The notes beneath the pieces are model-generated. The model saw only the letters and a program-made list of their open reading frames with translations, ran no database searches and was not told the DNA's origin. A DNA stretch of 64,000 nt from assembly GCA_020631735.1 (NCBI GenBank), contig CM036170.1:72989737-73053736 (forward strand), written 5' to 3'. Position 1 is the stretch's first letter; each line of letters starts with the position of its first letter. This DNA is from Saccharum officinarum. Taxonomy: Eukaryota; Streptophyta; Magnoliopsida; Poales; Poaceae. A program made the translations under genes and the position numbers. Shown piece by piece: positions 45,501 to 57,069 of this stretch.

Positions 45501-48500
45501 CTATCTGGCCAGGATGGATTTGGAGTGTTCTGGTTTGTTTGAACGGCACATGCAATCAGGGCATGGAAATGTGTATACAGATTCATTTGCTCTTTTTATT
45601 TCAATACCCTTCACGTCACTATGTGCTCTCATATTGAACAGTTGCCGTTTCAGTGACTTCCATCTGCACACAACCAAAGCTGAAATTTAACAAGTTGAAA
45701 ATTTCATGTTTGAGAGTTAAGAATATAAGGGCACTGAAAGAGAACCAATCATCTAATAATGACGGTAATGACATACCCAATACGTGGACTATCAAACAGT
45801 ATGGCCAATCTTCTTTTATCAGGCTTAATTGTCTTCGCATGGCCACCATACAAGTATCTTCTATGCCCAATAAGGAAATGAGGGAAATTTCCACCTTGCG
45901 TAGTCACAAAAACCTCACTATGAACACAGACACTGTAGTCAATAGCTGCCATCCTTGAGGAGAAGTTCTGCAGACATGCATTATATGAGTAAATACTTAA
46001 AAGAAAAGGTCAGTAAAGGGGAAAAAATGCAGTTATCCTATATACCTTGAATGGAGCAAGTTCTTCATCCAGTGCCAATGTTTCTTTTGTCTGCAAGAGA
46101 GGGAACATTTCAAGGAGAGGAGACATGTTCTTTTCTGCTTTATATATCCTTCCAGAAGCCAAATATATTGCAGTATTATTGCTGAAACCCATTCCACGCA
46201 GCATTAATCCAACCTAAACATCACAAATATAATGGTTCAGGATCACCTGTTATATTGCTTGAGGATAAAGTTCCTGAAGCAGAAAATTCACACAAAAAAA
46301 AAAGTTCCTGAAGCAGAAACACCATCTTTTAAGTACAGACATACTGCCTCCGTCCTGAAAAGGATGCAACTATGGGTTGTGTGCCACGAAAAGTGGTTCA
46401 CGTTTGAACAAGTTTTTAGTGAATAATATTCACAGTTGTCTTTAAATTAATTTATTATGAAAATACATTTCGTAACTAATATAATGGTATTTATTTGGTA
46501 TCATAAACATGAATACTTTTTTATCTATAATTGGTCAAACTTCTTTACTCATAAAAAGATAAAACAGGACCCGTTCACTTCCCGTGGTGAAGCCGCGTCG
46601 ATTTATGTGCCGTACCCATGGCTACACCCCACTCTGCACAACCCTGGGAGTAGGACAAGTGGGCCAATTGCCCTCGCGCTCCGAGGTCGCCCGCCCGGCC
46701 GCCCCTTCTGGCCTCCCCGGCTCCCCACACATCCCGCCTGACTGCCTCTCTCTCCTTCCTCTTGCCTTGCCCATCCTCCTTCCCCAACACTGTGGCTGCC
46801 TGAGAGAGGAGCTCCCCGACGAGTCCGCCCGACCCAGGATGAAATCTGCCTCGGCTAACCCACGTTGCCGTTCGTCTCCCTCACACGCAACTCGGGCAGC
46901 CGCCACCGTTGTTGAGGGTGTCGCCGAGCATAGCGAGGAGAAAGGGGCCGACCCACCGTCGATGCGCGAGCCCCAGCCGCGATTCTGCTTGCCTCGATTG
47001 CCGGCGTCCTCGTGCTGCATGCCGCCACCATCCGTGCCCCGGTGCTCATGTCGCCGGCGAGGAAGGCTCCTCTGCAGCCACCGCCGGGGGATAAGACGGC
47101 TTGGTGAGGACCGCACGCAGTCGCGTCCGTCCGAGAGGCTGACTCGCTGAACGATTCGAGCAAGCTGCGGCAAGCGGAGCCACCACACGCCACCATGGTT
47201 GCAGCGACTGCCATTCTCTGTGTCCCTCACCGAGCCGGCCTCCGCTCCACTGGCGCTGGCGATGGGCAGCAAGAACCGCCCCCCAAGCATCGGCACAAGC
47301 TCCACGCACAGCACCTGCCCTGCGGCGTACTACCCCAACACCTATCACGCTGATGTTGGGAGACAGTGGATGAGGATGAGTCGGATGGAGTTCTGTGTGT
47401 GTGTGTGTGTTTGTTTATCTTTTTCGCTAGGCTCTAATCCTTTTTGGATAATGTGCAGACAGATGGGGAGAGTTTGTGAGAACACAGTGTCTGTTGATTC
47501 AAGCAAACTAAGCTGAACAACTTTGTTCCGTTCATCCGGTCAGTGGAGTGGTCTAATATTGGAGGTCTTGATTACATGGAAGATGCCCATGTGTGCACTC
47601 TGATCTGAAATAATTTTGGCTATAACTAATGATGGAAGTAATCTCCTGCTGAGGTAATTACCTGTCCACTCTTAAATATCCAATTCCTTCAACAAGGAAA
47701 TCATATGGCTTTTGGTTCTTATGAAGCTATATATCTACCTTCATTGTAAATTTTGATGCACTCATGCTAGAATGTGCCCAGCATAGCAAAAAAATCCGTA
47801 CCTTTTCTTAAATTAGGAGTTTGTGTGTGTTAACCCCTTGTAGCATCACGAGTTAGAGATTTGCTTCCCTGTAGTTTCACACTTGCAGGAATATGAAAAA
47901 AAAATCCATGTCCTATGTTTCTATTCTCTCACCCGCTTTGATTCCTGTTTAGGTGTTTGATGGCCATAATGGCAAAGATGCTACCCATTATGTCCGTGAT
48001 AACTTGCCATGGGTCATCATGGAACATGCAGATAATTTTTTGCAAACTGCTTTCTTCTAGAATGACAACACTTACAAGATAGGTTGTAAGTGTTCCTGAG
48101 AAAGAGGCCAAAAGGCACCCAAGGGGTGCAGGTATCCTTTCATACAAGCTGCTCTTTGGTAGCTATCAGAAATCAGAGTAAATTTAGGTGCCTAAGCCTA
48201 TTGTTTCCCTCCGTCAGTATTTCATTCTCTTCTTTTCCACTTAGAAGCAAACAATGTGCCATGAATCATTTAGAATGATTAGAGATCCCAAATGGTCAAA
48301 TAGCTCAAGTATGGATATTAAATATGTCAGCGAAAGTTGAGGTGTCACTGACTATTAACAAAGAGAAACATGCACTACACTATAGGAAACTGTAAAATAT
48401 AGCTGTGAAATATTATTCCTTCACTATCAGGCAAATCAGACATCCTAAGTACCCCTAGGTTTCAGTAATGACAATAGAGCTGAAGTTGTGTGAAATATAG

Positions 48501-51500
48501 CCGTGATCTTATCATTTTTTTAACAGCATGATAAACACATATTTGAGTTAAAAACTCTATTGCCCAAAAGGGGTGAAATGTCCTGTATAACAAGAGCAGT
48601 GTTTGCCCAGACGAGTGATAGGTTAAGGGATGAGACATGAGACTACCATGTTTATGATATGCAAGAAACATTTATCAACTCTAGACCATGATTATGCTCT
48701 AAAATTACAACACATGTTATAAAGAGATTTGCAATCATTTCCTTTGGCTAACTGTTTTTGCATCTACTTGTTCTCTAGCAGCACTTGCAGAGCAGCACAA
48801 AGATTTGTCGTTCCATCAAGAAAGATTGAAATAAATTTGTACTTCTATTCTAGCATCTTCCTATTGCCAATCAGCCGGACCTTGTTGGAGACATCAAATT
48901 TTATATGGATTGTTCGATCTTGTTATACAACAACAACAGCATAGCCTTTTGTCCCAAGCAAGTTGGGGTAGGCTAATTGTTCGATCTTGTTATGATTGAT
49001 CAATTATGCAGCAACCTTTTAATGTGTTCAAATCCTTCACTATGATGAATCTTGTAATTGGGCTTCACGAAATCCAGTCTGGAGCTTATTATAGTTCCAG
49101 CCTCCAGCTCCAATAATAGTACTGTACAAGTGGCATAAGGATTTACAGCTGCTGGTGTTTTTTAGATGTACAAGAGGTATAAGGTTTTAGCTGTTGGTGT
49201 TTTTAGATGTCTATACGCAGTGTAGCTTTTTTTTGAAACTATATGCAGTGTAGCTTTTGGAGACTATACAGCCTCATGTATGGCGTTACTTTTCGGGGAG
49301 TGCAGCTTTCGGAACTAATGTTTCTGCATTATGGGTTCTACCTTCAGGCTCTGGAGTCTGGACCAGCAGGAGCTCTTATCCAAGAGGCAGAGGATACTGA
49401 TTTTGTGAGCTATTTAAAGAGAAGCAAATAGCAGAGTGGGCTACTCACTAGCATTCACATATGTCTGTTTCAACCAAAAATATTTTGTCTAATTTGAAAT
49501 AAATATTTTATTTGGATTTTTTCGTGATGAAATATTGTACTGAGTTACTTGTTAGTTAGTCTTCTAAATCATGGGCTGGTACTTACGTTGAGTCGATTCT
49601 TTTATAGAATCACCGGAATAGATAATCCCTTACATATGATTGTAGTCATGAATGACTGGCCATCTTTCTGCAAGTGTTTGTTGTCCATATATACTCCTAC
49701 ATGGCAATCAAGCAAAAAGATGGAGATTTTACTAATTTATTTGTCTGTTGATTTTTGAATCATTATTTTTTCTTACTCTTATTGTGTTAATATTTTTTTT
49801 TGGCTCCTAAGTCGGGACTCATTATGTCGAAAATTTAGAGACTCCCCTAGCAAAGCACGGGCATCTGCTAGTAAGGTACTAAAACGTGACACTGTGCTAG
49901 AATTGCATTCTTTTAGGGGCGGAGGTAGTACCTCCAAAGGGGTCAGTGGACATTTCCCATTCATCCTTATTGCTCCAGGCCTTATTACACGTCCTGGCCT
50001 AGTAAATTTCCCCTTCCAACCTTTTTCCCTGGCTGCATCCAGTTCCTTCTTCTCATCGTCACCGCCATCAAAGACACAACAAGAGAAGGCAACCATGTCC
50101 TGAAAAAGGAATGATTAGTGGTTGAGAATTCTCCAGTCTACTCACCATGGACATACCATCAGAAAAGAAAAAACAAGCCGAAAAGTGAACTTGTTTGTTT
50201 CATGTACTTCTGATAAATATGGGTCTGAGACCTAGCAGCATCTGAAGTATCCTGGTTGTTCATCTACACCCTTGGAATTTTTAATTGTTTCATGAACAAT
50301 TGAGGATAGAAAACTAACCTCTTCAAAGCGGAGATGCACTGCTACGTATTTCCCATTGTTTTCAACACTTTTTTCTCTCATCCGAGAAACTAAAATATTT
50401 GATATAGTTGTGATTGGTTTAGAAAATTTTAAGGCTTCAAAATTTGCTAGACATCGTAGACGTTGAACAGCAGGAGGCGCATCGAATGACAGCCGATTCG
50501 CAAAAGGTGATATCCTTATGAGCCTGAAATTGAGAGACAAGTTCAAAGTTCACATAAGCAAATAATAACTAGTACTTGGGGATATGATAAAATAGCAGAT
50601 GACCTCAAAACTGCAAATCAGTATTGGCTTCAACCAACCTTTCTTCGATCAACTTAGGGAGAACAATATCTTCATAGAACTGAATAGGAGACCAAGCCTT
50701 TATCTTGAAATTAAATGCATTACTCAGATTGTGACCAAATCGCTCCATTATGAACTCAGGCACCTTGTCAACCACCCGGACATCATTTTTTAAGCGTTGG
50801 ATAAAGTAATCCTCATCATAAATATCATTAAATTTGCTGTATAAAAAAATAGATGTAAGTAGCTTTATTTGCGCTGTATCATGCAAAAAACATGTTATTA
50901 GTTGGGAGGTTTTTATCATTTGGCATGTCACCGGATAAAAAAGGTTAATTATTTTCAAAATCACCAGAATGTTAACAGGAGGTTTACGAATGAAACCACA
51001 AACCATGCACATAATAGATGTTAGAGAAAGATGAGCATATGTACGGTGGTCTTTCAAGTGGCTTACTGGTATAAGCTAGCACTTTAAAACTCAGTATTCA
51101 ACTCAATGAAGTATCAGACATTAAACATAATTAGCAAATGTGCCCACAGCTTGTGGCGCGGTCACCTGGATGATTTGTGTCAGGGACATTTATTTAACGA
51201 TCACGTCATCTGTTCTAATACGTCTTGGAATGGGACTATGTAAGGTTGTTGGACGCGTCTTGGAATCGGGCTCCATACCGTTGCTGGACGCACATTTCGG
51301 TGAGGCCCGAACAACATCGTACCGGTCAAAAATTTCAGTCCAATTTGAATTTTTTAGTCTAGTCTAGTTCAAACAAGTCCTTCCTTTGATATAAAAGTGC
51401 AAACCTATCAAGTTCTATTCCATTTGTTTCATCCTCATGCCTTTAGGTTAAGCTGTGAACAAATTCAGCCAAATATCATCTAAACGTGAACACTTTGACC

Positions 51501-54500
51501 AGTCAACACAACTGAATTCCAGTCTGAATTTTCTGAAATTCACTCTTTTGGATGGATATGAAATTTTTCTTGTTTTGAATCCCAGAACCCTGGTAAGGAC
51601 TGCTACAGTTGGTGTTAGTTCTGACTATTTTGGGGGTGATGATAAATTCAACATTCAGAAACTAACCCAAGGATGCAATGATGGGAATACAGAGATAACG
51701 ACAGGACACATAAAAGTCAGTAGGAGGAACACCTGGGATCCCTCCAAATGCTGTGATAGTGGAAGTTTGGAATTACAAGAGTTGCATTCAGAAAACCGGC
51801 AACAGCAACTGCATTGCAAATCTGCAAAACATTTTTTTTAAAAAACAATAGGAGTGAAATCAGCAAACAGGATTACAACGTAAACTATACAAAGTGATAA
51901 TGGTAAGGAAGGCCCTCAGATGGAAGCTAAATACCGATGTTCGTTGTTGATTCAAACCACCATTGGCCTCAATGTATATGTACCCATTTGATTCAGGCAA
52001 ACCTACCAAAGTTAATCAAATATCATTTTATACTTCTCTCAAGATAAAATGCATAATACAAAATGGCACCTCTTAATAAAACACACAAAAGAGAGTGATA
52101 TGTAAAAGTAAAGTAAAATGTCATCCACAAAATATAGTATTGCAATCCAAAGGTTGACATGTGTCTATCAACAGCTCATTAGCAATTCAGCATTAAGTGT
52201 ACTTGCTCATAAAATGTACCTGTATAAGCAAAATGCTCAAAACCTGAGCTACACTGACCTCAGGAGTCAGGACATGCACCAACCAGGTCTGGAAATGCCA
52301 GACCTTGCTCTTTAGGCCGGCCAAAGGCCAAAATAGCCCGATAATATTGATGAAAACGTATATCTTAGACAATCTTCGATACAAAAAAAACATTTTAATA
52401 AGAAATACAATTCAACATAAGGCCCAAGCCTATGTTGTGATGTAAGTTGTAATACAAAAATCACGCTGAGAACATTCCATTTTTTTTGTGAAAAAGATAT
52501 TTTAGAAGCCATAAGCCTGCAACTGATGAGCCGATAAAAGGTACCATATGCATGCACCTTTGGAACTTGGCTATACACAACTGCACATAAGATCTGTCAA
52601 ACCGGGTCATCATGAAATAATCAGGCAACCCAAACCAGAAAACATTGAATGGTACATTGAGGAATAGAACAAGCTAGCTTTGTTCAAAATCAGCATACCA
52701 GCATGAATAGACTACCATTTGAAATTAGAAATATCGACAAACAGTCCCAACCTGTGAATTATTAAAAACGACTTGCAAAATGAAAAAAATGGCGTACCGT
52801 TGGTATTATTGCTTATGCAAGGTCTCCAAACACCACCTCTGTAAGCATGCCGCCATACAGTTGCTAGCTACAAAAGTTAGCAATATCACTATGAATAAAA
52901 TGGAACACAAATACAAAGCATCCACACTGAACTTAAGAAAAACATGCAAATAGGTGCAGGACAAGTTAAAATGACAATTTCCAATCAATAGAATAAATAA
53001 AACAACAATTTTCTACCATGCAGAATATACTACACCGCCAGCTGACACTACCATGCAGAATAAATAAAACATCTGCCAGCTGACACCTGATGTAAACTAA
53101 TACAACAAATCCAATAAACAGTAAAATATCATTACCCCAGCTCTAAACCATTCCACAAGGGCAGACAAAATGTTGCATAGTTTAGACACCATATGTGAAG
53201 ATAGCATAGCACATATGCCTTCTTACTGAGAGAGTTAGGTACAAGGGTATTGATACAACAACAGGGCAGATGCATATGTTATTATCTGCCATAGACCTAG
53301 GCCATTTCCCTTGAACTATAGGGAAATTAGTCTATCACTTAGTTATCCTAAAATACCAAGTATCTAGGAATTGAGAAGGTAATTTGATTTACAAAAGTTC
53401 CATGCATTTGAATAATAATCTCAGGAAAACTTGTTCTGTTTTTGAACTATAATGAATTTGGCAATTCATCGAGGACAATGTCAAGCATTGAGGGTGCTAT
53501 AACCGCAAAAAAAAAGGTGGATTAAAAAAACGCAAATGGGAGCTATTACACAAATCCTCGTAAGGACCATGTAAACACATAAACCTATGTATCTTACAAT
53601 ATGTTTTTGAACTATGGCACTGTTTAGATGCCAAAAATTTTACCAAAATTTTCAGATTCTCTGTCACATCGAATCTTTGAACACATGCATGAAGCGTTAA
53701 ATATAGATAAAAAATAAAACTAATTACACAGTTTAGATGAAATGGACGAGACAAATCTTTTAAGCCTAATTAGACTATGATTGGACAATATTTGCCAAAT
53801 AACAACGAAACTGCTACAGTAGCGTTTCACCAAAAATTTTGCCAACTAAGCAGCCTCTATACACAAAAAGGCGATATGTAAAGACAGCATGCGTATTATC
53901 GGTCGCACCAGTTGATCTGACAAAATTCCCATATCTCTGACCAAGCCAACCATTGTCTGTTGATTGAATAATAATATTCCATGACCCCCACAAACTGAAG
54001 CAGGTATCAACTGGTGAAATGTCATTGGTTTGGTGCTGTCATTCACTACACACATGCCCGAGCTAGCTTAACAAGAAATATAATATCGGTACACCACACA
54101 TACTTCTATGAGTTTACTGCCATTCTCCAACAACTAGAAGATAACTTAATCCAAAACTTCGACCAAATCAGCCGTCACTAGAATAATCAGAACACCGACT
54201 ACTATTCACGAGAACACACTTCACTGTCTCTGCTCGGTTAGTTAACATGCTGAATCTTAGTTGTATCAGACGATCCAAGTACGGAACACCAGAACTTTGA
54301 CATCCGAGCAAGCTTTAAACCCACGAATCAAACAAAACCACCAAATACTTCCATCGCAAGCACAAATTCCCAGTCCAATAGATGGGGGCGCCGATGCGCA
54401 GGAGTTACTTACCGCGTCGGTGGCATTATCGGCGTCCATATCGGCGCGGAGGCGGGCGTAGAGCTGCGGGCTGCGGTACACTGACCCGGGCGCCGGGCGC

Positions 54501-54781
54501 GAGATGATGCGGGGCACACTGTCGAGCGAGATGGAGCCCATGTAGAGCAGCATCGCCGCCACGTACAGCAGTGGCGCGAAGAGGAACACCGCCTGCCGCC
54601 GCAGCAGCGCCGCAAGCACCGCCCGCGCCACCCTCCGCACCGCGCCCGCGCTGGCCCTCGCCGACCATCCTCCCTTCGCCGAGGCCCTCCTCCCCCACGC
54701 GCGCCGCGGCGACGACGGAGGCGACGGCACGGCCGCCCCGGCCCCCGAGATGCCCAGCCGGCTGTACGCGTGGTTCTGCAT
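45501..54781 (-). CDS. O-fucosyltransferase family protein (plant GT65-like/GT106-like), 10 exons
   Basis: Exons: 54413-54781, 52798-52867, 51935-52002, 51733-51821, 50639-50836, 50319-50523, 49932-50099, 46046-46213, 45777-45967, 45501-45663. They total 1,689 nt (562 residues), with GT-AG at every junction and all phases closing. It is a type II membrane protein: anchor [18 protein letters not shown] at about residues 65-82, then [12 protein letters not shown]. Family motifs are [93 protein letters not shown] and the tail FPCPDCMCR. It is expected to act in the Golgi; the exact acceptor is not deducible. Exons 2-4 are only 68-89 nt. Intron 6 (46214-49931) hosts a Helitron-like insertion and intron 1 a MITE. 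The coding sequence is intact. Confidence 0.95.
47515..48060 (+). pseudogene. Captured protein phosphatase 2C exon fragments
   Basis: 47521-47625 reads [19 protein letters not shown] and EDAHVCTL, the N-terminal PP2C motif. After an intron-like gap, an acceptor (GTTTAG to 47952) leads to [19 protein letters not shown], the DGHGG metal-binding motif with one change. Stops follow in both pieces and the rest of the phosphatase is absent. 46584-47340, GC-rich, may be the first exon of the same source gene. It is a non-functional fragment carried in the Helitron-like insertion. Confidence 0.8.
48909..48993 (-). mobile_element. 5'-truncated SINE tail (Au-like) with 18-bp target duplication
   Basis: The 49-bp insert 48927-48975 contains GTCCCAAGCAAGTTGGGGTA with an ACAACAACAACA end, the 3' tail of the grass Au-type SINE, here in minus orientation. 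ATTGTTCGATCTTGTTAT flanks it perfectly at 48909-48926 and 48976-48993. Long duplications like this are the mark of LINE-mediated retroposition. Family identity is from memory. Confidence 0.88.
49348..49431 (+). pseudogene. Terminal exon fragment inside the Helitron-like insertion
   Basis: An acceptor (CCTTCAG, to 49347) leads to [19 protein letters not shown] and a stop at 49429-49431. It looks like the last exon of an unknown gene (27 residues). Its relation to the PP2C pieces is unclear. Confidence 0.4.
53616..53855. mobile_element. MITE in O-fucosyltransferase intron 1
   Basis: GGCACTGTTTAGATGCC and GCCAACTAAGCAGCC are imperfect inverted ends. The interior has CACATGCATGAAGCGTTAAA and TTTTAAGCCTAATTAGACTA, like the other GTTTAG-family copies. 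Confidence 0.75.
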
Positions 54782-55384
54782 CGAAACCTCCGGGCCCGGG
54801 ACCTCCTAGTATGGGCGACCTCGCGCCGCCCAGGCTCTGAGCTCGAGTCCAGAGCTCGAGTTAGGGCCTCTCCCACGTGATCGCGCCTCCGCGGCGGTGT
54901 GGAGCGGGACAAACGGAGGGAACCGGCGGCGGCGGCGGGACGGTGGCGCTGCGCTGCGCTTTTGCGGAGGGACGGCGGGGGCGCACGTGCGCGGCGCGTG
55001 ACCGCGTCCGCGTGCGCCGTGCGGGCTCGGAGCTCGACTCGACCGCTCTCGCCTCTCGGGTGGGGTGGCTCAGCTTCAGCTCAGTGCTGGTTAGTGGCCC
55101 GTTGCGGTGGGGTGGGGGTGGTGGTTTCGGTGCGTCGGATTTTTTCAGAAAAATTGTGCTTTTGAGGCGTGGGTTCGGTCGCACGCCCTTGCGCTGACCG
55201 GGGATGGGGATATTTGGCTTTTTGGTTTTGTTCATTCGGGGCTTCGGAGGGCGGGCGCCACAAGGAACAGATTGACGTGGATTTGGTTTAACGCTTTGTG
55301 GAAGGTTTAACGATTTGGGGAGGCGGACAGTTGTGTTTTTGGTAGTAGGTGCGAGGCGACATTGTGCAAAAAGCGTACGTCGCA
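54782..55384. other. Upstream region of the O-fucosyltransferase gene
   Basis: GC-rich leader and promoter region. CACGTG (G-box) is at 54872-54877, about 95 bp before the ATG. Frames of 88-174 codons on both strands lack domains and reflect base composition. Confidence 0.4.
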
Positions 55385-55760
55385 AGCGTAGTTTAAGTGT
55401 TTCGTATATTTTAGAGGTATGTTATAAGTGTGTTTATATGGATGTTGCAAAGGTAGATCGGGATGTTGCTCATGTTGCAATGGCTATACACGTTTGTTGC
55501 AAATGTATGTTCTAAATGTTTCATATGTTTTTAGACGTGTGTTTGCAAGTGTTTCATCTGTATGTTACATATGTTTCACACATATGTTGTAGTATGTTTA
55601 TCTGGATGTTACATATGTTTTGCAATAGCTTTTCAAATGTTTTTACGTGTTTTTTTCAAGTATTTCAAATACATGTTTCAAGTGTTTTATCAGTCTTAAG
55701 ACGTATGTTTCAAATGTTTTATTTAGATGTTTTAAAAGTAGGTCAGATGTTGCGTATGTT
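55385..55760 (-). repeat. Degenerate TGTTGCA/TGTTTCA short-repeat array
   Basis: Blocks such as ATGTTGCAAAGGTAGATCGG, GTGTTTCATCTGTATGTTAC and CATATGTTGTAGTATG recur over 375 bp. It is the reverse complement of the repeat type at 26275-26610 and 34126-34390, followed by GC-rich sequence as in those loci. Confidence 0.7.
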
Positions 55761-56956
55761 GCAATAGCGCCGGTAGCTTGCCACCACCTTCCCCTTGTCT
55801 GTGAACTCCCTGACTAGGCGACCAGCGCCATGGCTCTGTCGTGGGTCACCAGTAGGCAGCAGTTCCGGCGTTCAGCCTCCTAAGACGACGCAGTGGAAGG
55901 AGATGGCAATGCAGCCTCCCGAGACGACGCAGTTGAGGGGGGTGGCGGTGCGGGTGTGGGAAGCGAAGGTGGCGCAGATGAGAAGCACAGCGGGGGCGCA
56001 CGTTCCAACGAGAGGCGCTGGTCCGCGTGAAGCAGCAGCGAATGCCGACGTTCGGACATTTGAACGCTAGCCATGCCATTTTACAAATATGCAGCGTGCC
56101 ATGTCAATGCAGTTTCGAACCTAAATGCGCGTGAGGCGTGCGGACTGCGGAGGTGCCACGTTACCGACAGCCAAAAGCCCACATGCCTTCCTTCGTTCTG
56201 ATTTCTGAACCCTCGTGGAGGCGTTGAGAAGCAGGTTTGGAGGCGTTGAGAAGCAGGTTCTTGGATTGATCTATTTCGTCGTGTCAAAGTTTTGTCTGGA
56301 GTGCCATGACATTCTTTCCAGAATACTCCTATGTCTTTGTCTACATGGTGAAGGAAAGAAGTAGCAAAAAGTGTTTTGCTCTCGGTAGTCTCTTTACTCC
56401 ATCCACCCTAAAATATATATCCACCTCAATTTTCAAGTAATCAAACTATTTAAATTTAAAGTTAATATAAAATCGTATTAAAATATACTTGTTTATGAAA
56501 ACGCATTCCAGTATTAACCTAACACTAATACTTATGCATCATAAATATTATGGAATTTTTAATTTTCTTTTTTAGAATTACACAATACAATGTAGACACC
56601 CACATATGTATCCACACTCATCCCTTGAACCTCTACCCATATGAGCACCTCCGAAGAACTGAGCCGGTAAATTTCGAGATTCACGAAGTCAACATAGGCG
56701 TCTCGCTATTGACAGGGACGTCAGCACCACTGAAAATAGCGCCGTTAAATTCTAAAATAAATCAAGAAAAATACGAGCATCCATACCAAGTCAAAAACTT
56801 AGACCCGGGTGAGAGGTTGCACCAGAAAGAATCCAATCAGTTCGCAGATGTGTATTTCTGATACTGGGAGCACCGTACACGTTGACTGAAAGGTGATCAA
56901 CAGGCTAAACATTCGAGGAAGTGTCAACAATTGTAAAATTGAATATAAAAACATCT
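55761..56956. other. Intergenic, repeat fragments
   Basis: 55760-56090 is GC-rich and probably belongs to the same transposon as the short-repeat array. A 22-bp direct repeat (GGAGGCGTTGAGAAGCAGGT) occurs at about 56217 and 56239. 56390-56550 looks like half a Stowaway. 56580-56830 matches the dispersed grass repeat also glimpsed near 12475. Confidence 0.4.
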
Positions 56957-57029
56957 GCCCGTCTAGCTCAGTCGGTAGAGCGCAAGGCTCTTAACCTTGT
57001 GGTCGTGGGTTCGAGCCCCACGGTGGGCG
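56957..57029 (+). tRNA. trnK-CUU: tRNA-Lys (anticodon CUU)
   Basis: 73 nt with a full cloverleaf. The acceptor stem GCCCGTC pairs with GGTGGGC, with G discriminator. D-arm box A is TAGCTCAGTCGG, the anticodon loop GGCTCTTAACC contains CTT, and box B is GGTTCGAGCCC. There is no intron. A short T run (57035-57039) just downstream can terminate RNA polymerase III. It looks like a functional cytosolic tRNA gene. Confidence 0.98.
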
Positions 57030-57033
57030 TTGC

Positions 57034-57069
57034 ATTTTTGTTTTTGCACTTCCTTGCTTGGCGTTGCAT
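57034..57069 (+). repeat. 36-bp direct repeat, left copy
   Basis: GCACTTCCTTGCTTGGCGTT and its context recur at 59966-60001 with 34 of 36 bases identical. The pair brackets the Helitron-like segment. Confidence 0.9.
57035..57039 (+). terminator. RNA polymerase III terminator of tRNA-Lys
   Basis: TTTTT begins 6 bp after the tRNA 3' end, the normal position for a Pol III stop. Confidence 0.7.

Larger units (their letters stand above)
46570..49871 (+). mobile_element. Helitron-like element in O-fucosyltransferase intron 6 (5' end uncertain)
   Basis: The right end reads GCACGGGCATCTGCTAG followed by T. It has a weak CCC...GGG stem-loop (49845-49861) before CTAG (49868-49871), the Helitron 3' signature. 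A very similar end occurs at 59963. The interior holds exon-like fragments in the opposite orientation to the host gene. The left boundary was not identified; 46570 marks where the GC-rich foreign-looking sequence begins. Confidence 0.5.

Noticed and set aside
46584..47348. 188-codon plus and 230-codon minus frames as a gene
   Set aside because: Overlapping GC-rich frames on both strands inside an intronic transposon, with no complete domain; possibly part of the captured PP2C first exon.
54409..55385. 167-codon and 174-codon minus frames and plus frames upstream of the O-fucosyltransferase gene
   Set aside because: Out-of-frame or promoter-region frames caused by base composition; the true exon 1 is 54413-54781.
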